NCBI GenBank assembly: GCA_038093975.1
Contig: JBBPTG010000048.1
Location: 1 to 64,000 of the forward strand
Direction: 5' to 3'
Source: Chalciporus piperatus
Lineage: Eukaryota; Basidiomycota; Agaricomycetes; Boletales; Boletaceae
DNA: 64,000 nt
Both the position numbers and the translations under genes were made by a program. The notes under the pieces are model-generated. The model saw only the letters and a list, made by a program, of their open reading frames with translations. It ran no database searches and was not told where the DNA came from. This document shows positions 49,101-64,000 of this stretch, piece after piece; the stretch's first letter is position 1; every line of letters starts with the position of its first letter.

Positions 49101-51440
49101 GCTTGTATGTGCGCTGCGACGCTTAACGGTAAGACTCTATTGGCCATTTGCATGACTTCGGCCATGAGGAGAGTGGCCTTCCGCGTTAGGTTGGATCCGA
49201 TAGTACTTTCCTCCAACATGGAGGTCAAAGCCTGAGAATCGGTTATTCATACGATTTGTCCCAATGACTTGATGCTCACGTCAAGCAAACCCGCATTTGT
49301 GAAGACTAGGATTAGGAGCGCGATGTATTGATCGGTCAATTTTAGGGTTTCGGGCGGGCGCTCCGGAGATTTATTTTCGCCAACGCGCTCGGGCAAGTTC
49401 CTTGGTTTACGGTACACTATATAATGTGGCCATAAGCTCTGCAGCATCAGAAACAGCCAGGTCACTCACTAGTCAAACGACGTCCGTCGATAAATGTCTT
49501 GTACCATTGGGGAGCTTTGATGTTGAGAAGATCGAAGAACATATCAAGAATGATTTCCTGCGTCTCTGTCAACCTTCCGTGCGTCAGAGAAGGATTGCAG
49601 ATTACCCTTGTCTCGAGCGAGGGAATTCGCAATGTGTTCACAATGGATTTGATCGCTCTTTGATCTTCCATACAGAAGTACATCAAGCCTGGAGCACCGT
49701 TAGATGGGAGGGGGACAGATTGATCGTTGTACTGACCACTCCATGTCCGTAGCATCAGTTCTATAATTTTGGTGCAACTTCTCATGCGTTCCACGTGGTC
49801 AGAACCCCGTCCATACGCATCAGTCACCGCCAATAGCGCAATCTTGGGGAGATGGTGAGAAGAAAGAAGGTCCAGAGTTTCGCGACGTACCTCAACGTCG
49901 ATACCCAACCGCAGGTAAGCACGCATGCGTGGAGAGTCGATAATGTAAAGGAATGTCGCCGCAAGGATAGGACCGATTTCGACTGGGCCTTCACCGAGGG
50001 CATGAAGGAGGAACCGGATACCACCTGACCTCGCAACCAAGTCGATATCAAGCAAACCTAGTCAAGGATATTGTGAGGGAGTAGCTAAACCTACACTCAT
50101 GGATTCACGAACTCATCTCGGCCAGAGTCTGGATGCAAATCTGCCTAAATACATCCTCTGCGTGTTCGGCCACTGCGACAAAGGCCCTCATTATCGGCTC
50201 GGAGAGTGGTATTGAAGTAGCGCCAGTGTTTCCTCGTCTGTCGCGTTTTTCGGACACGATATCGACCACTGTGCGAATAAGCTTGATGACCTGTTCCCTT
50301 TCAACATCGTCTTTGTTGTCGCGTGCCAAACACCTAAACAGAGTTCAAAGACAACTCTAGCCAAGAGGTAAACCACGCCACTTTACTATGAACCACTCCA
50401 ATGGTTGACGATGCAACTCTTCTATCGAAGAGGAATCAACCAATGAGTGACGGATAAGCCTGTAGGCGGCTGCCCGGCAGTGCTTCGAAGACTTGTCTGA
50501 AAGGGACGGTATCACACTTCCGGGTCGTAAACACATGCGCAGAATTATCTGAGAAGCTAACTCACGTTTGGACAAGCTCGGCCACGCTTATTTCATAACG
50601 GACGCGAAGATTGCGTTGGAGAAGATTGACTAGCTTATTCATGATGTCTATTCGCGCCCTGTCAAGTTCAGGATTGGCGGGACAGGTGGCACTGCTCGAC
50701 GAGGATGCTGTTGCTGGAGATGAAGCTGAGCGAGGCAAGGAAGCTAACGACTTGAGGTAACTAGTAGCCTGGTTCAAAGCGGTACGGAAGTCGTCTACGC
50801 GAGATTGAATCAGATTCTATGGTTATCATTGAAGGAACAATACCTCTATCCCTGTCGTCGCTGTCTGCTCTGAAGCGGACAGTTGCTGGAGGTGCTTGTC
50901 CAGCAAACTTGCGCTTGCTCATGGGCCCAATACCATTTCTTCTACGCTTTCCCCGTGAAGTTTCTTCGAGAGGGCACGTTGGCATGTATCAACGACAACC
51001 CACTGAACTTAAGCTCACCTTGTTCGATTCTCTTCGTGAGTATTTCTATTTCATTTGTGGCCATCTCCAGTTCTGATTCAACTTGATTCCGCATGGTGTC
51101 CTGAACGAGATCATGTTCAACGCGAATCATTTTCCAACCTGATGAAATCGAACACCCACGGTGATGGGTAGTTTGAGGAACTTCTCCGCTCCCTCTTTGA
51201 TGCGATTCTCTCTTTCCAGGAGAGCTGTCATGGCTTCCAGCTATGGTCGCGTTTGTGTCATGCTCCCTGGGTAAATGGTGTAGGTTTGCGAACCTGATCA
51301 TCGGACGGTCTTTGAGAAGTCTCTGCTTCCTGAGATGCGCCAGTGGAAGTCAAGCCAGTTGACTGAGAAGAGAAGGACGCATTGGGGTGATGGGAACTGG
51401 TGACTCCTGAGGGATCCTGAATGTCGGTATTCGCTGGCAT
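46183..51440 (-). CDS. TSC11: Rictor (TORC2 scaffold; Ste20/Tsc11/Avo3)
   Basis: Core subunit of TOR complex 2, an Armadillo-type scaffold acting at the plasma membrane upstream of Ypk/Akt-type kinases. I join many exons on the minus strand. N-terminal HR1-like coiled coil: RIKEGAE and RVEHDLVQDTMRNQVESELE. Helical repeats: DIMNKLVNLLQRNLRVRYEI, RSGGIRFLLHALGEGPVEIG, MRSCTKIIELMLRTWSG. Middle conserved region: SARIRLF-type ALTSEDARIRLFATSHLGDL, LTQLYDPSPEVCEMAIQFLE, LGEMGHPLLLKFMSTPVGFR. The C-terminal Rictor signature is WAVGNVGATEGGLPFL, then IRGTCFFVLGLISSTMQGAE-like, then ILDDYRWEATLSPLGLPTG. The tail is acidic (ESDSDEEEDDSEL). About 1400 residues. Start 51440 is the first plausible ATG. 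I infer exon edges only roughly. Confidence 0.85.
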
Positions 51441-51918
51441 GGGCTAGCTAGTGCGGGGTCCTGGAATGGCCAAGTGTCGTGAATGTCAAGGTAAATCGCT
51501 GCTCCGATATCCCTAACTGATCGTGATTTGCAACAGGTGCTTTCGAAGGTCGTGCGCGGACCGTGGTCCAACTCAAGTGGGAGGTGACACAGCCATAATG
51601 GGAAATGGTCACAATAACATAATGGTAGTAATGATTTTGGTTACAATCCAGTAAGGACATCAAGTAAAGACAAAGGAGTGTGTTAATCGAGAATACATGC
51701 AGATCAGTGGTGATATGAAAAGGGAATGACAGTGCAGGGACGCAATACAATGAAAAAGCTGGTTATTGATACAAACACGTCAGTGAAGGAGTGATGGTAT
51801 GTAGTAGAGAACTTGAAGTTAAACTTGAAGGAGTGACAATACAGTGGTTAAAGAGCGACCGGTGTAGGCTTCTATGGATGTCCAAAAGAATAGAAATGAT
51901 AAGGAATTGCAGATTTTC
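51441..51918. other. Intergenic stretch
   Basis: No gene seen. It lies between the RasGEF 3' end and the Rictor 5' end and should contain the Rictor promoter. Confidence 0.4.
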
Positions 51919-54475
51919 TTATAGCTTACGACTGCAAAGAAGCATCCGTGAATAACGCGTGGTACAAGCTCAGCCAAGACAACTTACCATTGTACATAGA
52001 TGCGCTGCTCCCACTCGGCCTCACTGCCGACGAGATATGGCGCCAAGACGTGTTCCAGCCAATCGCAGACATAATCAACACGCTGGATTTTAAATGGAGC
52101 ATGGCATCTTTCCATCGCTATAAGAGCATTTTCAATACTATGCATCCGCGGTGAAATTGGATTACGAACATCGGACAGCCCATGTTATCGGGCGGTAACG
52201 TTTCAAGTTGATAAGACGATGGCCGGGCACAGCGGGATGCTGGTCATATGGTCCTGACCCACATCCACGTGCGACCTCACGAATGAAAATCACTGTATGA
52301 GTCGTTAGATCACCCATTTCTGAAACAAATAAGCTGGAGAACACTCACTCATCCCGGGAAGCGCAGGACAACAACAGCTCTGCAAAGCTTCCTTATAGGC
52401 TTCCAAATGATGGTTTTTTTGAGTGTAAAATTTGCTCAATGTAGCCTTGACTTGTTCGTGTTCGGGGCTGAGCTTCAATTTCTGGTAAATGAAGACTCAT
52501 AAGCCCCGTGGTCAAATAACTATCAAGCGTCATACCGTGATGAAGGGAAGTACAGAAGGCCGATCACAAGCAAGCGCAATGAGGCAGGAAGCCGAATAGT
52601 TGCGTAGTTCGTGACATTTCTATGACGATGTGAGTCATCTTACCGTAGATGAACGGAGAGATGACTTACCGAAGCAAGATCCAAGAAAAGCTCAGCGAGT
52701 TCAGCTCGCATTTCGACCGACTCGGCCATGCCAATACTGTGCATGACAAATCGATGAACGGCCTTCTCATACGCCATGAAGGTGGCAACTTTCTGGGCAA
52801 CCTCCGACGTTGGCGCATTCTCGTCGCCATTTCTGATCATCAGATGCCGAACAGCGTCTTCAGGCTCAAAAGCGCAATACTTCTCCCACAATAAGACCGT
52901 CAACTGAAGAGCCAGCATAGCTTGCCCTGCCGGAGAGTTGAAATGCTGGAGTTTAACCTTGGAGAAATTGCCTTTCATCATGGCTTTCTTCTCGCATGGT
53001 TGCCAAGTACTGCAGAGAATTTCCGGACGACACGACGCTTCCGCATGCGCGACGGTTTTCTGCTTCCGGAGTCCTCGTGACTTGTCCCCAGAGCAAGCGC
53101 GGTCGTGCAACGAGCTGATCAATTTTGAAGAAGCCTCTCGGGGAATGTCTAGCGCCAAACGGGAGAACGCGAATTGAGTAAGGGGTGTGAAAACCTCGGC
53201 ATCCTCCTCTGCTCGCCAATGAAGGTCAACCCAGAGATAAAGTAGCCTTGCGACCCGAATCTTGACTTGGAGAGCGTGCGATTGTCTCTTGGAGGAATCG
53301 AGGGATACTCCCGGTGGTAGGGAGTCGTCGTATCTGGCGACCAACGCATCAAATGCCTCTTTAGGGGTCGAGAAGAAGCGGAAGCACAGAAAGAAGACAT
53401 CGACAATTTCTATATCGCTGTCGCAATCAGGGGTCGTCATATACCTCACGAGAGCTTTGAGAGACGCAAGTTGAGCCAGCCCGTTACGGTCTTTCCACAG
53501 CTCGGTATCGTCTTCGGGGTGAGGAATTATCTCGCGAGGTAGTCGGCTGATGGAGACGGGAAACTTCGCCAGTGAATTGCGAATATTGACGGAGACATGG
53601 ACATAGCCGCAATCCTGGTCGGTGTGATCTGAATCGTTGTTGACCAACGTGCTGGAAGCTGATGAACCGGCGGCAGTGGAATCTGGGCCTGATATGTCCT
53701 TCTTTGCTCGACCGCGAAGCGAAAGGGGTTTAAAGAACGCGGCAAACTTGGACCTTTGTGGCTTGGTGGGAGAATCCGTGGGGGAGTCAGTGGGGGAGTC
53801 AGCAGGGAGTCCGGCATCGGTGTCTCCATTCAAGTCGGGTTGGGAACTCTCCACAGAGGGAGGAAGGGCGAACACTACCGATTCATCCGCGATTGGGGGC
53901 TCTTCCTCGTCCTCGACAGGGACCTGCGGTAGAGGCTTGAGTTGAACTACCTCGTAGGCGGCTGCGTGCAAGAATCCTTTAAGACTAGACATGGTCATGT
54001 CAAGGAGCTGCATCGCAACCTCGATAGCCTCCTGCACAACCTCATTCGTTGCATAAGGGTCGATGCGCTTAACATGACCCATGAACATCTCCTTCGAGAA
54101 AGTGACCCCGCTGAGTGCGAGATAGTAGTTGGGAGATGTGCTGAGACGGTCGGGAAGGTTTTGCATGGAGTATAAGATGGCGTCCAGACAGTGGACGAAT
54201 ACAATCGCCAGCGCCCGTAGCGCCTCTAGATCCCGGGATTCGTGTATCTTGCGTAAGAGAGAGAATGGGGCTAGGATGGCTGGAAATGTCTTTTCAAGAT
54301 CGAATTGAGGGAAGGCGCCATCGGCAAAAATTCCCGAACTAGGAGCGGCGGGCTCATCGCTGTCGATGCTTTCGGTTTTCGCGCCAGGCGAAATCTTAAC
54401 CGGTGGAGAGGGTGAAGGAGTGACTGGGGGAACTCTTGACCGGGCAAGAGAACGGGGCTGTGCTCGTGAAGTCAT
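51919..54475 (-). CDS. Ras guanine nucleotide exchange factor (RasGEF N and RasGEF)
   Basis: Exchange factor for a Ras-type GTPase. A long first exon (to about 52669) holds a Pro/Ser-rich start, an unassigned helical region (LEALRALAIVFVHCLDAILY) and Ser/Thr repeats (three DSPT units). Next is the RasGEF N-terminal motif: ASLKALVRYMTTPDCDSDIE, VDVFFLCFRFFSTPKEAFDA. The catalytic domain starts with LQHFNSPAGQAMLALQLTVL-type sequence and continues in short exons: CHELRNYSASCLIALACDRP, KLKLSPEHEQVKATLSKFY, HHLEAYKEALQSCCCPALPG, VIFIREVARG, GHRLINLKRY and FKIQRVDYVCDWLEHVLAP. The domain is recognisable but diverged. Its end (51984 or 51919) depends on a last small intron. An upstream in-frame ATG at 54556 is possible. 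Confidence 0.75.
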
Positions 54476-55055
54476 AGCAGAGCGAAAATAATTTTGACGA
54501 GATGTAGAGAGGGGGGGCGAGGGGGAATAACTTGACCATATGCAACTAGCTTCCACAATTTATGCGTTCACTCCGGCGTATGGATTGTCAGGAACCGAAA
54601 GTACCACAAGTCCACAGTCGCTTGATTGACATTAGGACAATAGAAGCCACATTTGTGATCATATGGAGTGTGGATTACCACCACCCATCTTTCGGACGCT
54701 TGGGGCGTCGCTTTGTCGCCCACGTTTGGCCCATGGCTTGGATCCAACAGGCTCAATTATCCGAGTCCGCGTGTCAGTGCAGGAGTCGGATTCCACAATG
54801 ACTCACAGTGTCCGAGTCAAGAACCTAGTCGTGATCATCCTCTAGAATTTGTGCAGCCCGCGAACGGGAACCAACTGGTAGCTGGTTATCACTGTCGGAA
54901 AGGAGATTAGTACAAGTCTCCAGCAACTTGTCAGCCTTGCCAGTGAGGACCGCGTCTGAGGCTTGTCGCCGGAAATGGATTATTGACCTGACACTGTTCG
55001 GACGAATTGGGAAGTGGGGGCAAAGCGGAAGCGAAAGGCGAGCGTACCTCATGCG

Positions 55056-56167
55056 ATGACCATCCTCGACAACACTGGCGAATCTGAACTCGTCCGGCTC
55101 TTGAATACTATTCAAGAACTTTCAGAACAGCTCGCACAGAATAGGTCTCTTTCTGCATCCCTCCATGCATCCGCGGGCGCTGTCAAGGTATGTACCCTGT
55201 CTGCGTGACGTATTTACCCGCAGAGTGCTAATTTGACATCTCAAGACTCAAGCCGCTCACTCTCAAACTGGATTTGTGCTGAGGAGGTGCGATCAGATTC
55301 AGTGAAGAGTATCAGAGTCCGTGCTTACCTGTTGTCCAATACTTGCAGGTTTAATCTTGACAAGCCCAAAGGTATGCGCCCTATAGATCTTGTATTTTGG
55401 CTTATGCGGAACGGACTCGGGCTCTGTAGAGTCGTATGATGCTGAACTCGAGCGCCTGAGTGTCTCTCTCGCGGCAGAGAATCAAAATCTGTTCCACGAC
55501 AACAAACAGCTCAGTGCCCTCATCAAGGAGTACGAGCAAACGCTGGAGAATGTCATGAGTGCTTTCCGCACGAGAGCTGTACGTCGCCTCCTTTGCCCAA
55601 TTCATGGCTCGTGTCACTTAGTCGATAGCGCTAATTCTCTTGCAGCGGGATGTTCAAGAGCACGAACTTGCACTAATTCGTGAATACGAAGCCAAACTCC
55701 TCGCCAAGGAGTCGGAGAACCTGCTCCGCGCACTCTTATCGACCACTGCTGAATCTATTTCATTGGGTCGAATATCTGCCACATTGCGTTCTTTCATGCG
55801 CGTTCTTAACGGCGAAGAGATTCCTTCTTCATCATCCCCAAGTCCACTCTCCGAAACCAATAACTCACCATCGGACGACTTCGATTTTGGACAAAAAGAA
55901 GATGACGACTGGGCCTTGGAACGAGAGTGCGAACTGTCGCGTCTAGAACGTGAAAATGCTGTTTTAAGACACATGCTTGGCCTCGATGTTCGGGCGCCTG
56001 AGTATCCAGCAGGACCCGGACCCACAGGAACCAATGCCGTAGATCAAGGAAGACCGACGATTCCCAGGCCCAACGAAGGGGCGGTGCAGAAGAAGATACT
56101 GGGAGGGACACCTGGTACTGTTGGGCCTTATGGAACGTACAAACGGAGCACTGGAAGGCCAGGATAA
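55056..56167 (+). CDS. SIKE/FGFR1OP2-like coiled-coil protein
   Basis: Coiled-coil protein resembling the SIKE/FGFR1OP2 family, which in animals and fungi belongs to the STRIPAK phosphatase-kinase complex. Five exons keep frame: ELVRLLNTIQELSEQLAQNR; TQAAHSQTGFVLR; RFNLDKPK; ESYDAELERLSVSLAAENQN and NKQLSALIKEYEQTLENVMS; then DVQEHELALIREYEAKLLAK. Heptads run through most of this. The C-terminal half is Ser-rich, with one more helix (LERECELSRLERENAVLRHM) and a Gly/Pro-rich tail. About 280 residues, close to the family size with a longer tail. Start 55056 was chosen because the alternative at 55014 only adds a basic leader. The family call rests on the AENQ...LIKEYEQTLE block. Confidence 0.65.
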
Positions 56168-57127
56168 TCGATGTAGACTGGATTTAGACTCTTTCAACGA
56201 CTCTACTCACATGATACACAAATCTCATTCTTAACCGGAAACGTAGCATTCATATCCGTATGTCTATTTCGTGCATACCTTCGCGTGTTTCCCGGATCAG
56301 GTCCCAATCTTAGATACTGTATATATTGTCATGACGGCCGCCGGAGAGTTTCAAAGTTGACATGCGGTTCTCTGCTGGTGTGTGATGTCAACAGTATGGA
56401 AAACATTGACAGGACATGCGTCAAGCAGGGGTCCGATTGAAGTCCTTTCGCTTTGGAAGGTTGCACTGGTACGCAGCCCTGACATTGACTTTGACAAGTC
56501 CGAGTCCCGTCGCTCTTATTCTGAGTATGTATGACGTTCTGGAAGAGATTTAACTGCCAAGGCATGACTGCAGCACGCCGGACATTTGATGAATTAGAAG
56601 GTAGACAGAGGTTTACGAACTTCTGAGACGTCGCAGGAGACCACGAGAAGGTGGCTCAGGTGTGCGGTGACCCTGTCTTGGACGTAGGGACGTCTCCAAA
56701 GAATCCCACTTCACAATATATATCAATGGATGAGGAATGGACGTGCTCATACGCGTTAACTTGAAGGTACATGGAGCACGCTCAAATGAGCTTCGCACTG
56801 ACGTGAAGTGAATGCACATCACAGGGATACTGAAGCTACTGGCTGCGTGAATGATAGTATCAATGATGGTTGTAATGCTGCCAGAAGATCTGATGTAGAT
56901 GGAATCTGAAGCGCTGATGGACGGCTTGGCTCCGTGGTATGCTGCTTAGCCGGGCGGACTATAATGAAAACGCTGTGCTGTTACTCTGACTGATCGACAT
57001 CAAGTCAACACCTTCAAAGTTGGTACGCTCGAGGGCAATTCAGCCTCAAGGCTGACACGCTGCCCGACGCACAACCACTGGCGGGACGCTTTAAATTTAC
57101 TTGCCAGACTTTCCTGTTGTCGCGCTG
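56168..57127. other. Intergenic stretch
   Basis: No gene supported; several T-rich and AT-rich patches that may be the 3' end of the coiled-coil gene and the promoter of the PH-domain gene. Confidence 0.4.
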
Positions 57128-60100
57128 ATGTCGAGTCCAACCGGACCTGACGAACTTCTCGAGTTCTCGTTCCCGCCTAGAGCAGACGTTGACCCACTCG
57201 ATGATGCTGGAACGCTCGACTCGGAGCTGGTGGATGGCGAGTGGACCAAGGCGAGTGTTTGTCCTTATACTTTCTATTCCTTCCCATCCCCACGGAGAAG
57301 TCGCGATGGTACCCAGCTACTGCCGCGCCGTTCATTAACAGGCCGCTCATTCTGCGCGTGCGGCATATTCGCGTTGGGTGATTCGATACCCTTAAATGCT
57401 TTGCCATCCACGGGCCACCGCTTTCGATAATTGCGTGCGGCGACCTCGCGTGGCTATCCATGCGAGTCCACTGCCTCTGATGATTCCAGCACTTCCTTCA
57501 TCATTCCTCAAATCTGACTTGTCCTTTGCAGCTCAACCACCACCAACATCATCAAGCTACCAGTGACCCACATCACTCCACGACCAACCTCGGTTCACCT
57601 CAGCGTTCGCATTCACCAATGCCGGTCCCTCTCCGCTTCTCTCAGCAATCTGTCACCCACCTCCAGCGGGACTCCTCCCACAAGTCTATCCTCGACTCGT
57701 GGCTAACTCGCCGTCCATCAGTCCCGGCTGCAACGGTCGCTTCGCACGCGACCAACTCGAACAACGCAACTCTCACCTATGGACATAGCCTCGGTTCTAA
57801 ATTGAAGCACAAGGATCGCTCCCTCGACCGGGCAGACTCTAGCGCACTTGGTTTCGGGTACGGTCATGGCTACGGTGAGTGTCTGATCATCTGTCTCTGT
57901 CTCAAGCGATTATGCGCGACCAGCGCGGAGGCAATAGCGGGAGAGCGCTCACGCTCAACATACACCCGCCTTTGCCCGTAATGTATCGTCTCACGCGCTG
58001 GAGAACGCACTCGCACGACGGCAGTGTAGATTTCAAGTATTTCAGATCCAAGTTTCTCCGTGGCTCACTCATTGCTCTCCCTGCCTCCTTTTTGTAAAGA
58101 TGTCGACAACAATGTCTCCACTTTTTCAAACCCCTCCGCATCCTCAAGCGAGTCTTCTCCTCACTCTCCACATCTGAAGTCTCAGTCACACAACAACTCC
58201 GCCTCCCAATCTCAACCGCGTAGACCGCGGACAAGCCTCCTCTCGGCTGCCTCCGACGCACTTGGTTTTCGAAAGAAAATCGGTTCCGTTTCTCGGAAGA
58301 AACCACCCCCTCATACCTCAATTCATGCAGATAATATCATGCCGGGGGTGATCGAGATCAATGCCCGTAATGATACTACCGTCACCTCAACCGTCGGTGG
58401 CACAACTGTACACAGAGACTACGAGTATGAGGAGCGTGAACGGTTGCGAGACGCGGCTGCGCAGTCAATAGGGCTTGATCCCGAGCTTTTGCATGACTCG
58501 CGCAGGTCAGAAAGTATTTCCTCGTTGGATTCCCCTCAAGGTCCGTCCCAACCTACGAGCATTCCACCCTTTCCTGCGACACTGGCTGCACTCCGTCCTC
58601 TTACGTTTATGTCGGCTACATTGCCCAAGTTCGTTCCTCCCTCTTCATTGTTGATTTATGCGTTGGCCAAGCAATGGAAGCCCCGAACAATCGTACTCAC
58701 GTCACATGTGACGAGTCAGAAGACCCATGTCCATCTGTTCAAGGGCGCGTCACCGGATGAAAAGGAGCTCGAGAGGCTAGAGGTTACCGAAGACAGCGTC
58801 ATCTTTGTTGCCGAGGAAGAGGTCGGTGGGAGAGGAAATGTGGTCAAATTTGCCGGGAAAGACGTTGGTATGAAACGGACCGGAGCCCCTGGGGAGGAGA
58901 GTGCACGTACCATGTGGTTTTTGCAGATCAGGGACCCCGCAGAGTCACAACGCTGGATAGCGGCTGTCAAGAACGCCGTTTTAAGTCAGAGGTGAATCTG
59001 GTCATTTATGGAATTTGGCCCCTCATTCTGACGTGTAGTACAGGGCTATGCGTATTGGTCTCGGTATTGCGGCGCACACAGAGGGAGGGCATGAGCCGAA
59101 GGGTGACATGGACGTCATGCTTTCGATGCGTTTGCAGGGCCTTATATCAACCCAGCTGGCGAAATCGGCAGCTGCTATTTCACCCACAGTGTCCTTGAAT
59201 CCATCTTCGCCTTCGCCTCCACCGTCTCTCCATTCCTTAAGGGTGAATATTCCGTCACCTTCACCTACCACTACTATCAAGGGAATTTTCTCCGGAACGC
59301 GGTCACGCTCGCCGTCACTTGAGGGTTCACATCCCTTCACAGTTCCGCCAACTCACACAGAAGAGTCTTTCGGTGCGGCTGGCACAAGTCTTCTCACTAT
59401 GCTCCGCAGCAATGCGTCCACAGAAACCAGCTCTTCTCCCTCTAGTTCACTTCCTTTACCACTCCCAAACGTCCCAGCACAAGGCTCACCCGCTCCAAGT
59501 ATCCGGTCAGCTAGCGCGCCGATCATCATTTCTGCATCGGATCTAAAGATATCGAAGGATCGTGATGTACTTGGATTTTCAGCTTCTCCCCCTGAGTCCA
59601 ATTCTACCGGTACACCGACTGGTTCAAATACTCCTCCCACTCCTTCCCTCTCACCTGCAGGCGTGTTGGCTCTGTCTCTTCAGCCTCCACCCCGGAAATC
59701 CAAACATGGCACCTTCCTCGTCACACCTTCGCCTGAGCAACAGGGAATGTACAAGCAACCTGGTGGTAATCGTAGTGTTGCTGGCAACTTTGGCATCCCT
59801 CCAATCTCCGGTGCTGATGATGCTGGGTGGACTGAGACTGATACCTGCCAAAGCGGGTTATCAGTGTCTCTTTCCCCTGCCTCCGATGTTGGGGTGCAAT
59901 CCCCCGGAGGCGAAACCTGGATAGAATTGCCCGATGAACCGACGCCGACTGCCTCGCGTAATGTCGCCGACACTTGTCCTTCTCCTGGCGATGGGTCCTC
60001 ACCCGCCGATATACTTATCAACAGCACCCCCATCACCAAAAGATGGTCTCGGCAAGGTATTCCCCTCCCGAAGCAACCCACTCCACCCTCAGGACCCCCA

Positions 60101-61312
60101 CCATCCATTCCCTATTCACCGGAAAGCAATCATCGTGCATCCTTGACATCAAGTACATCGACACGTCGTCACGCTGGGGACCGTTCGCCTAGTATTTCAT
60201 CTTCGAATTCTCACTCGCAACAGGGAATGAGTCCACGGAGTGGCTCCTCTTTGTCACCCACGTTCTGGAAGCGTACTTCTGGTTCCTCAGTCTTGACGAC
60301 GGGCTCGGCAAGTACCTCCGATTCGCGGACTTCAGGTCAGCTCCTAGCGCCTGATTCTTTCCCTTCATCATTGGGATCGGCTGGGAACAGTATGCAATCG
60401 AGGCCAATGTCCTTGTCGGTGCCTGGTCCGTCATCATCACCAATGCCTCTCATAGGATCGACAAAAAGGCGGTCAATGCCGCCACCGAGGCCAGCTCCAA
60501 ACTTCGCACCTCCTCCTGCCCCAACCGACCCAGAGCCCACGCCAGGGCCAGCCACCTCAACATCGCCCGCCCCCCCGCCGTTCAAGTCGTTCAGGACTTC
60601 TGTCGCGAAGCGTGCCATGCGGCTCTCTCTGACAGCACCCAAGCCACCTCCTTCGTCCGGTCTGCCTCCTCGACCTGATGAAGCTGACAATGCTCGAGGT
60701 CATCGGCGGAGCAGCAGCAGTGGTAATACGACAAGCTCTAGCATTCCAGATGTGACATCGACACCACGTCCATCTTCCTCTCTTTCTGTCAGTTCCGGTC
60801 GCAATAGGAGCTTCTCCCTCAGACAGCGTCTGCGCATTCTGACCACCCCTCCCATTTCCCCCTCCCCTTCACCGGTGCCTCCAACCCAGGTTAGCACCTT
60901 GGACCTTGGTGATGACAACGATACCGAACCTCCTACGCCTTCTTATCCTTATATGCAGTCCCTCCAGAACTTTGGACTCGGCGAGCACATCACCACGATG
61001 CAAAATGACCCGAGTTTCCTCCAGCTTTCGACTCCCGTCACACCCACCTTCCCCAAGCCCCCACCTCGTAGCCCCTTCCGGCCGATGCCTCAGTCCTCAA
61101 GTGCGCTGAGCACGCCGCTCCTTGATTCAAGCCATGACTTTGTCTCGCTCACACCTCCCCCACGGAGAGGCTCAAAGCACTTCGTGGTCACGGTCACACA
61201 GGCAGACAAAGCTGAGGTGGAGACACCTGCGTCGGTCCCTGAGGAGGGGAAGCTTGCGGCATTGTCTGAGCATGGATCCGTCGTTTCGCTCGGGTTTGTC
61301 ACCACTTCGTAG
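57128..61312 (+). CDS. Large Ser/Pro-rich protein with PH-like domain
   Basis: Four exons: 57128-57249, about 57533-57874, about 58100-58992 and about 59042-61312. The first intron seems to use a GC donor (AAG|GCGAGT at 57250) and ends in TTTGCAG. Only the middle is ordered: LPKFVPPSSLLIYALAKQWK, PRTIVLTSHVTSQKTHVHLF, then an acidic turn and TMWFLQIRDPAESQRWIAAV at its end. This strand-rich block closed by a Trp-containing helix is PH-like, so membrane phosphoinositide binding is possible. Upstream is disordered and His-rich. The C-terminal 750 residues are almost entirely Ser/Pro/Thr low complexity with many S-P sites, suggesting phosphorylation. About 1200 residues. No close relative of known function comes to mind. 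Confidence 0.68.
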
Positions 61313-61522
61313 ATTGCAATTTCTTGAGTTTTGAAATCACTGGCTTTCGTACCTACTTTGCGATTGTCTCATATAATGTGCATTTGGCGCGACATAATGT
61401 CTGCATGTATCCAACGGCTGACATGGAATGGAATGGAATATCAATGGCAGGTAACATTAAGTGAGACAACTAGATCTACATAGCAGGATCGACAATAGAG
61501 TGCAAGGGAGAGGTACCATAAA
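61313..61522. other. Short tail-to-tail intergenic region
   Basis: 210 bp between the convergent PH-domain and PRP8 genes; it must contain both 3' ends. No structure seen. Confidence 0.4.
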
Positions 61523-63950
<2,428 letters not shown>

Positions 63951-64000
63951 CTGAATAAGCTCTCAGTTAGGGAGGCGGTGCGAATAAAATATGGCAACGT

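Noticed and set aside
51948..52154. Plus-strand 68-codon frame with protein-like composition
   Set aside because: It is antisense to the last RasGEF exon (FKIQRVDYVCDWLEH on the minus strand), which fits the catalytic domain's end better.

Overview
The window looks like nuclear DNA from a basidiomycete fungus, most likely an Agaricomycete. Genes are dense on both strands and cut by many short (about 45-70 nt) GT-AG introns. The gene content is fungal: a Zn2Cys6 regulator, a cerato-platanin, an ECL1-type zinc protein, a class 3 lipase, PRP8, FKBP12 and a DUF6589 protein. Nearly all gene models here were spliced by hand from frame continuity and family resemblance. Exon edges are good to a few bases where stated. 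No searches were run.

Layout. 0.3-6.1 kb: an unrecognised four-exon gene, a full-length DUF6589 protein whose 3' coding end overlaps it tail to tail, a GSKIP-domain protein with a break in frame, and an OGFr-domain protein. 6.1-10.3 kb: gene-poor, holding a 725-bp element with 25-bp terminal inverted repeats and flanking TA. 10.4-12.1 kb: ECL1-like protein. 12.1-17.9 kb: gene-poor, holding a small inverted-repeat element in which the N-terminal part of a DUF6589 gene and the N-terminal part of a RecQ-like helicase face each other and stop at the same point. 17.9-23.2 kb: FKBP12 (start codon alone in its exon), an H15-domain protein, a small mitochondrial membrane protein and a class I aldolase. 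24.1-25.9 kb: a cerato-platanin gene and a decayed copy. 27.4-45.9 kb: PNP oxidase, Kelch/BTB protein, CHFR-like RING ligase, Zn2Cys6 factor, class 3 lipase, complex I NDUFS4 and a Baeyer-Villiger-type monooxygenase. 46.2-64 kb: Rictor (TORC2), a RasGEF, a SIKE/FGFR1OP2-like coiled coil, a PH-domain protein and the C-terminal part of PRP8, which runs off the right edge.

How the genes work together. There is no operon logic and no convincing metabolic gene cluster. The right half carries several growth-signalling genes (Ral2-like Kelch/BTB, RasGEF, Rictor, a STRIPAK-type coiled coil), and FKBP12, the rapamycin receptor, lies further left. This may be chance. The most unusual object is the 13.7-15.1 kb element. 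Its structure is what an internal deletion would leave of a larger two-gene mobile element carrying an inward-facing DUF6589 gene and an inward-facing RecQ-like helicase gene.
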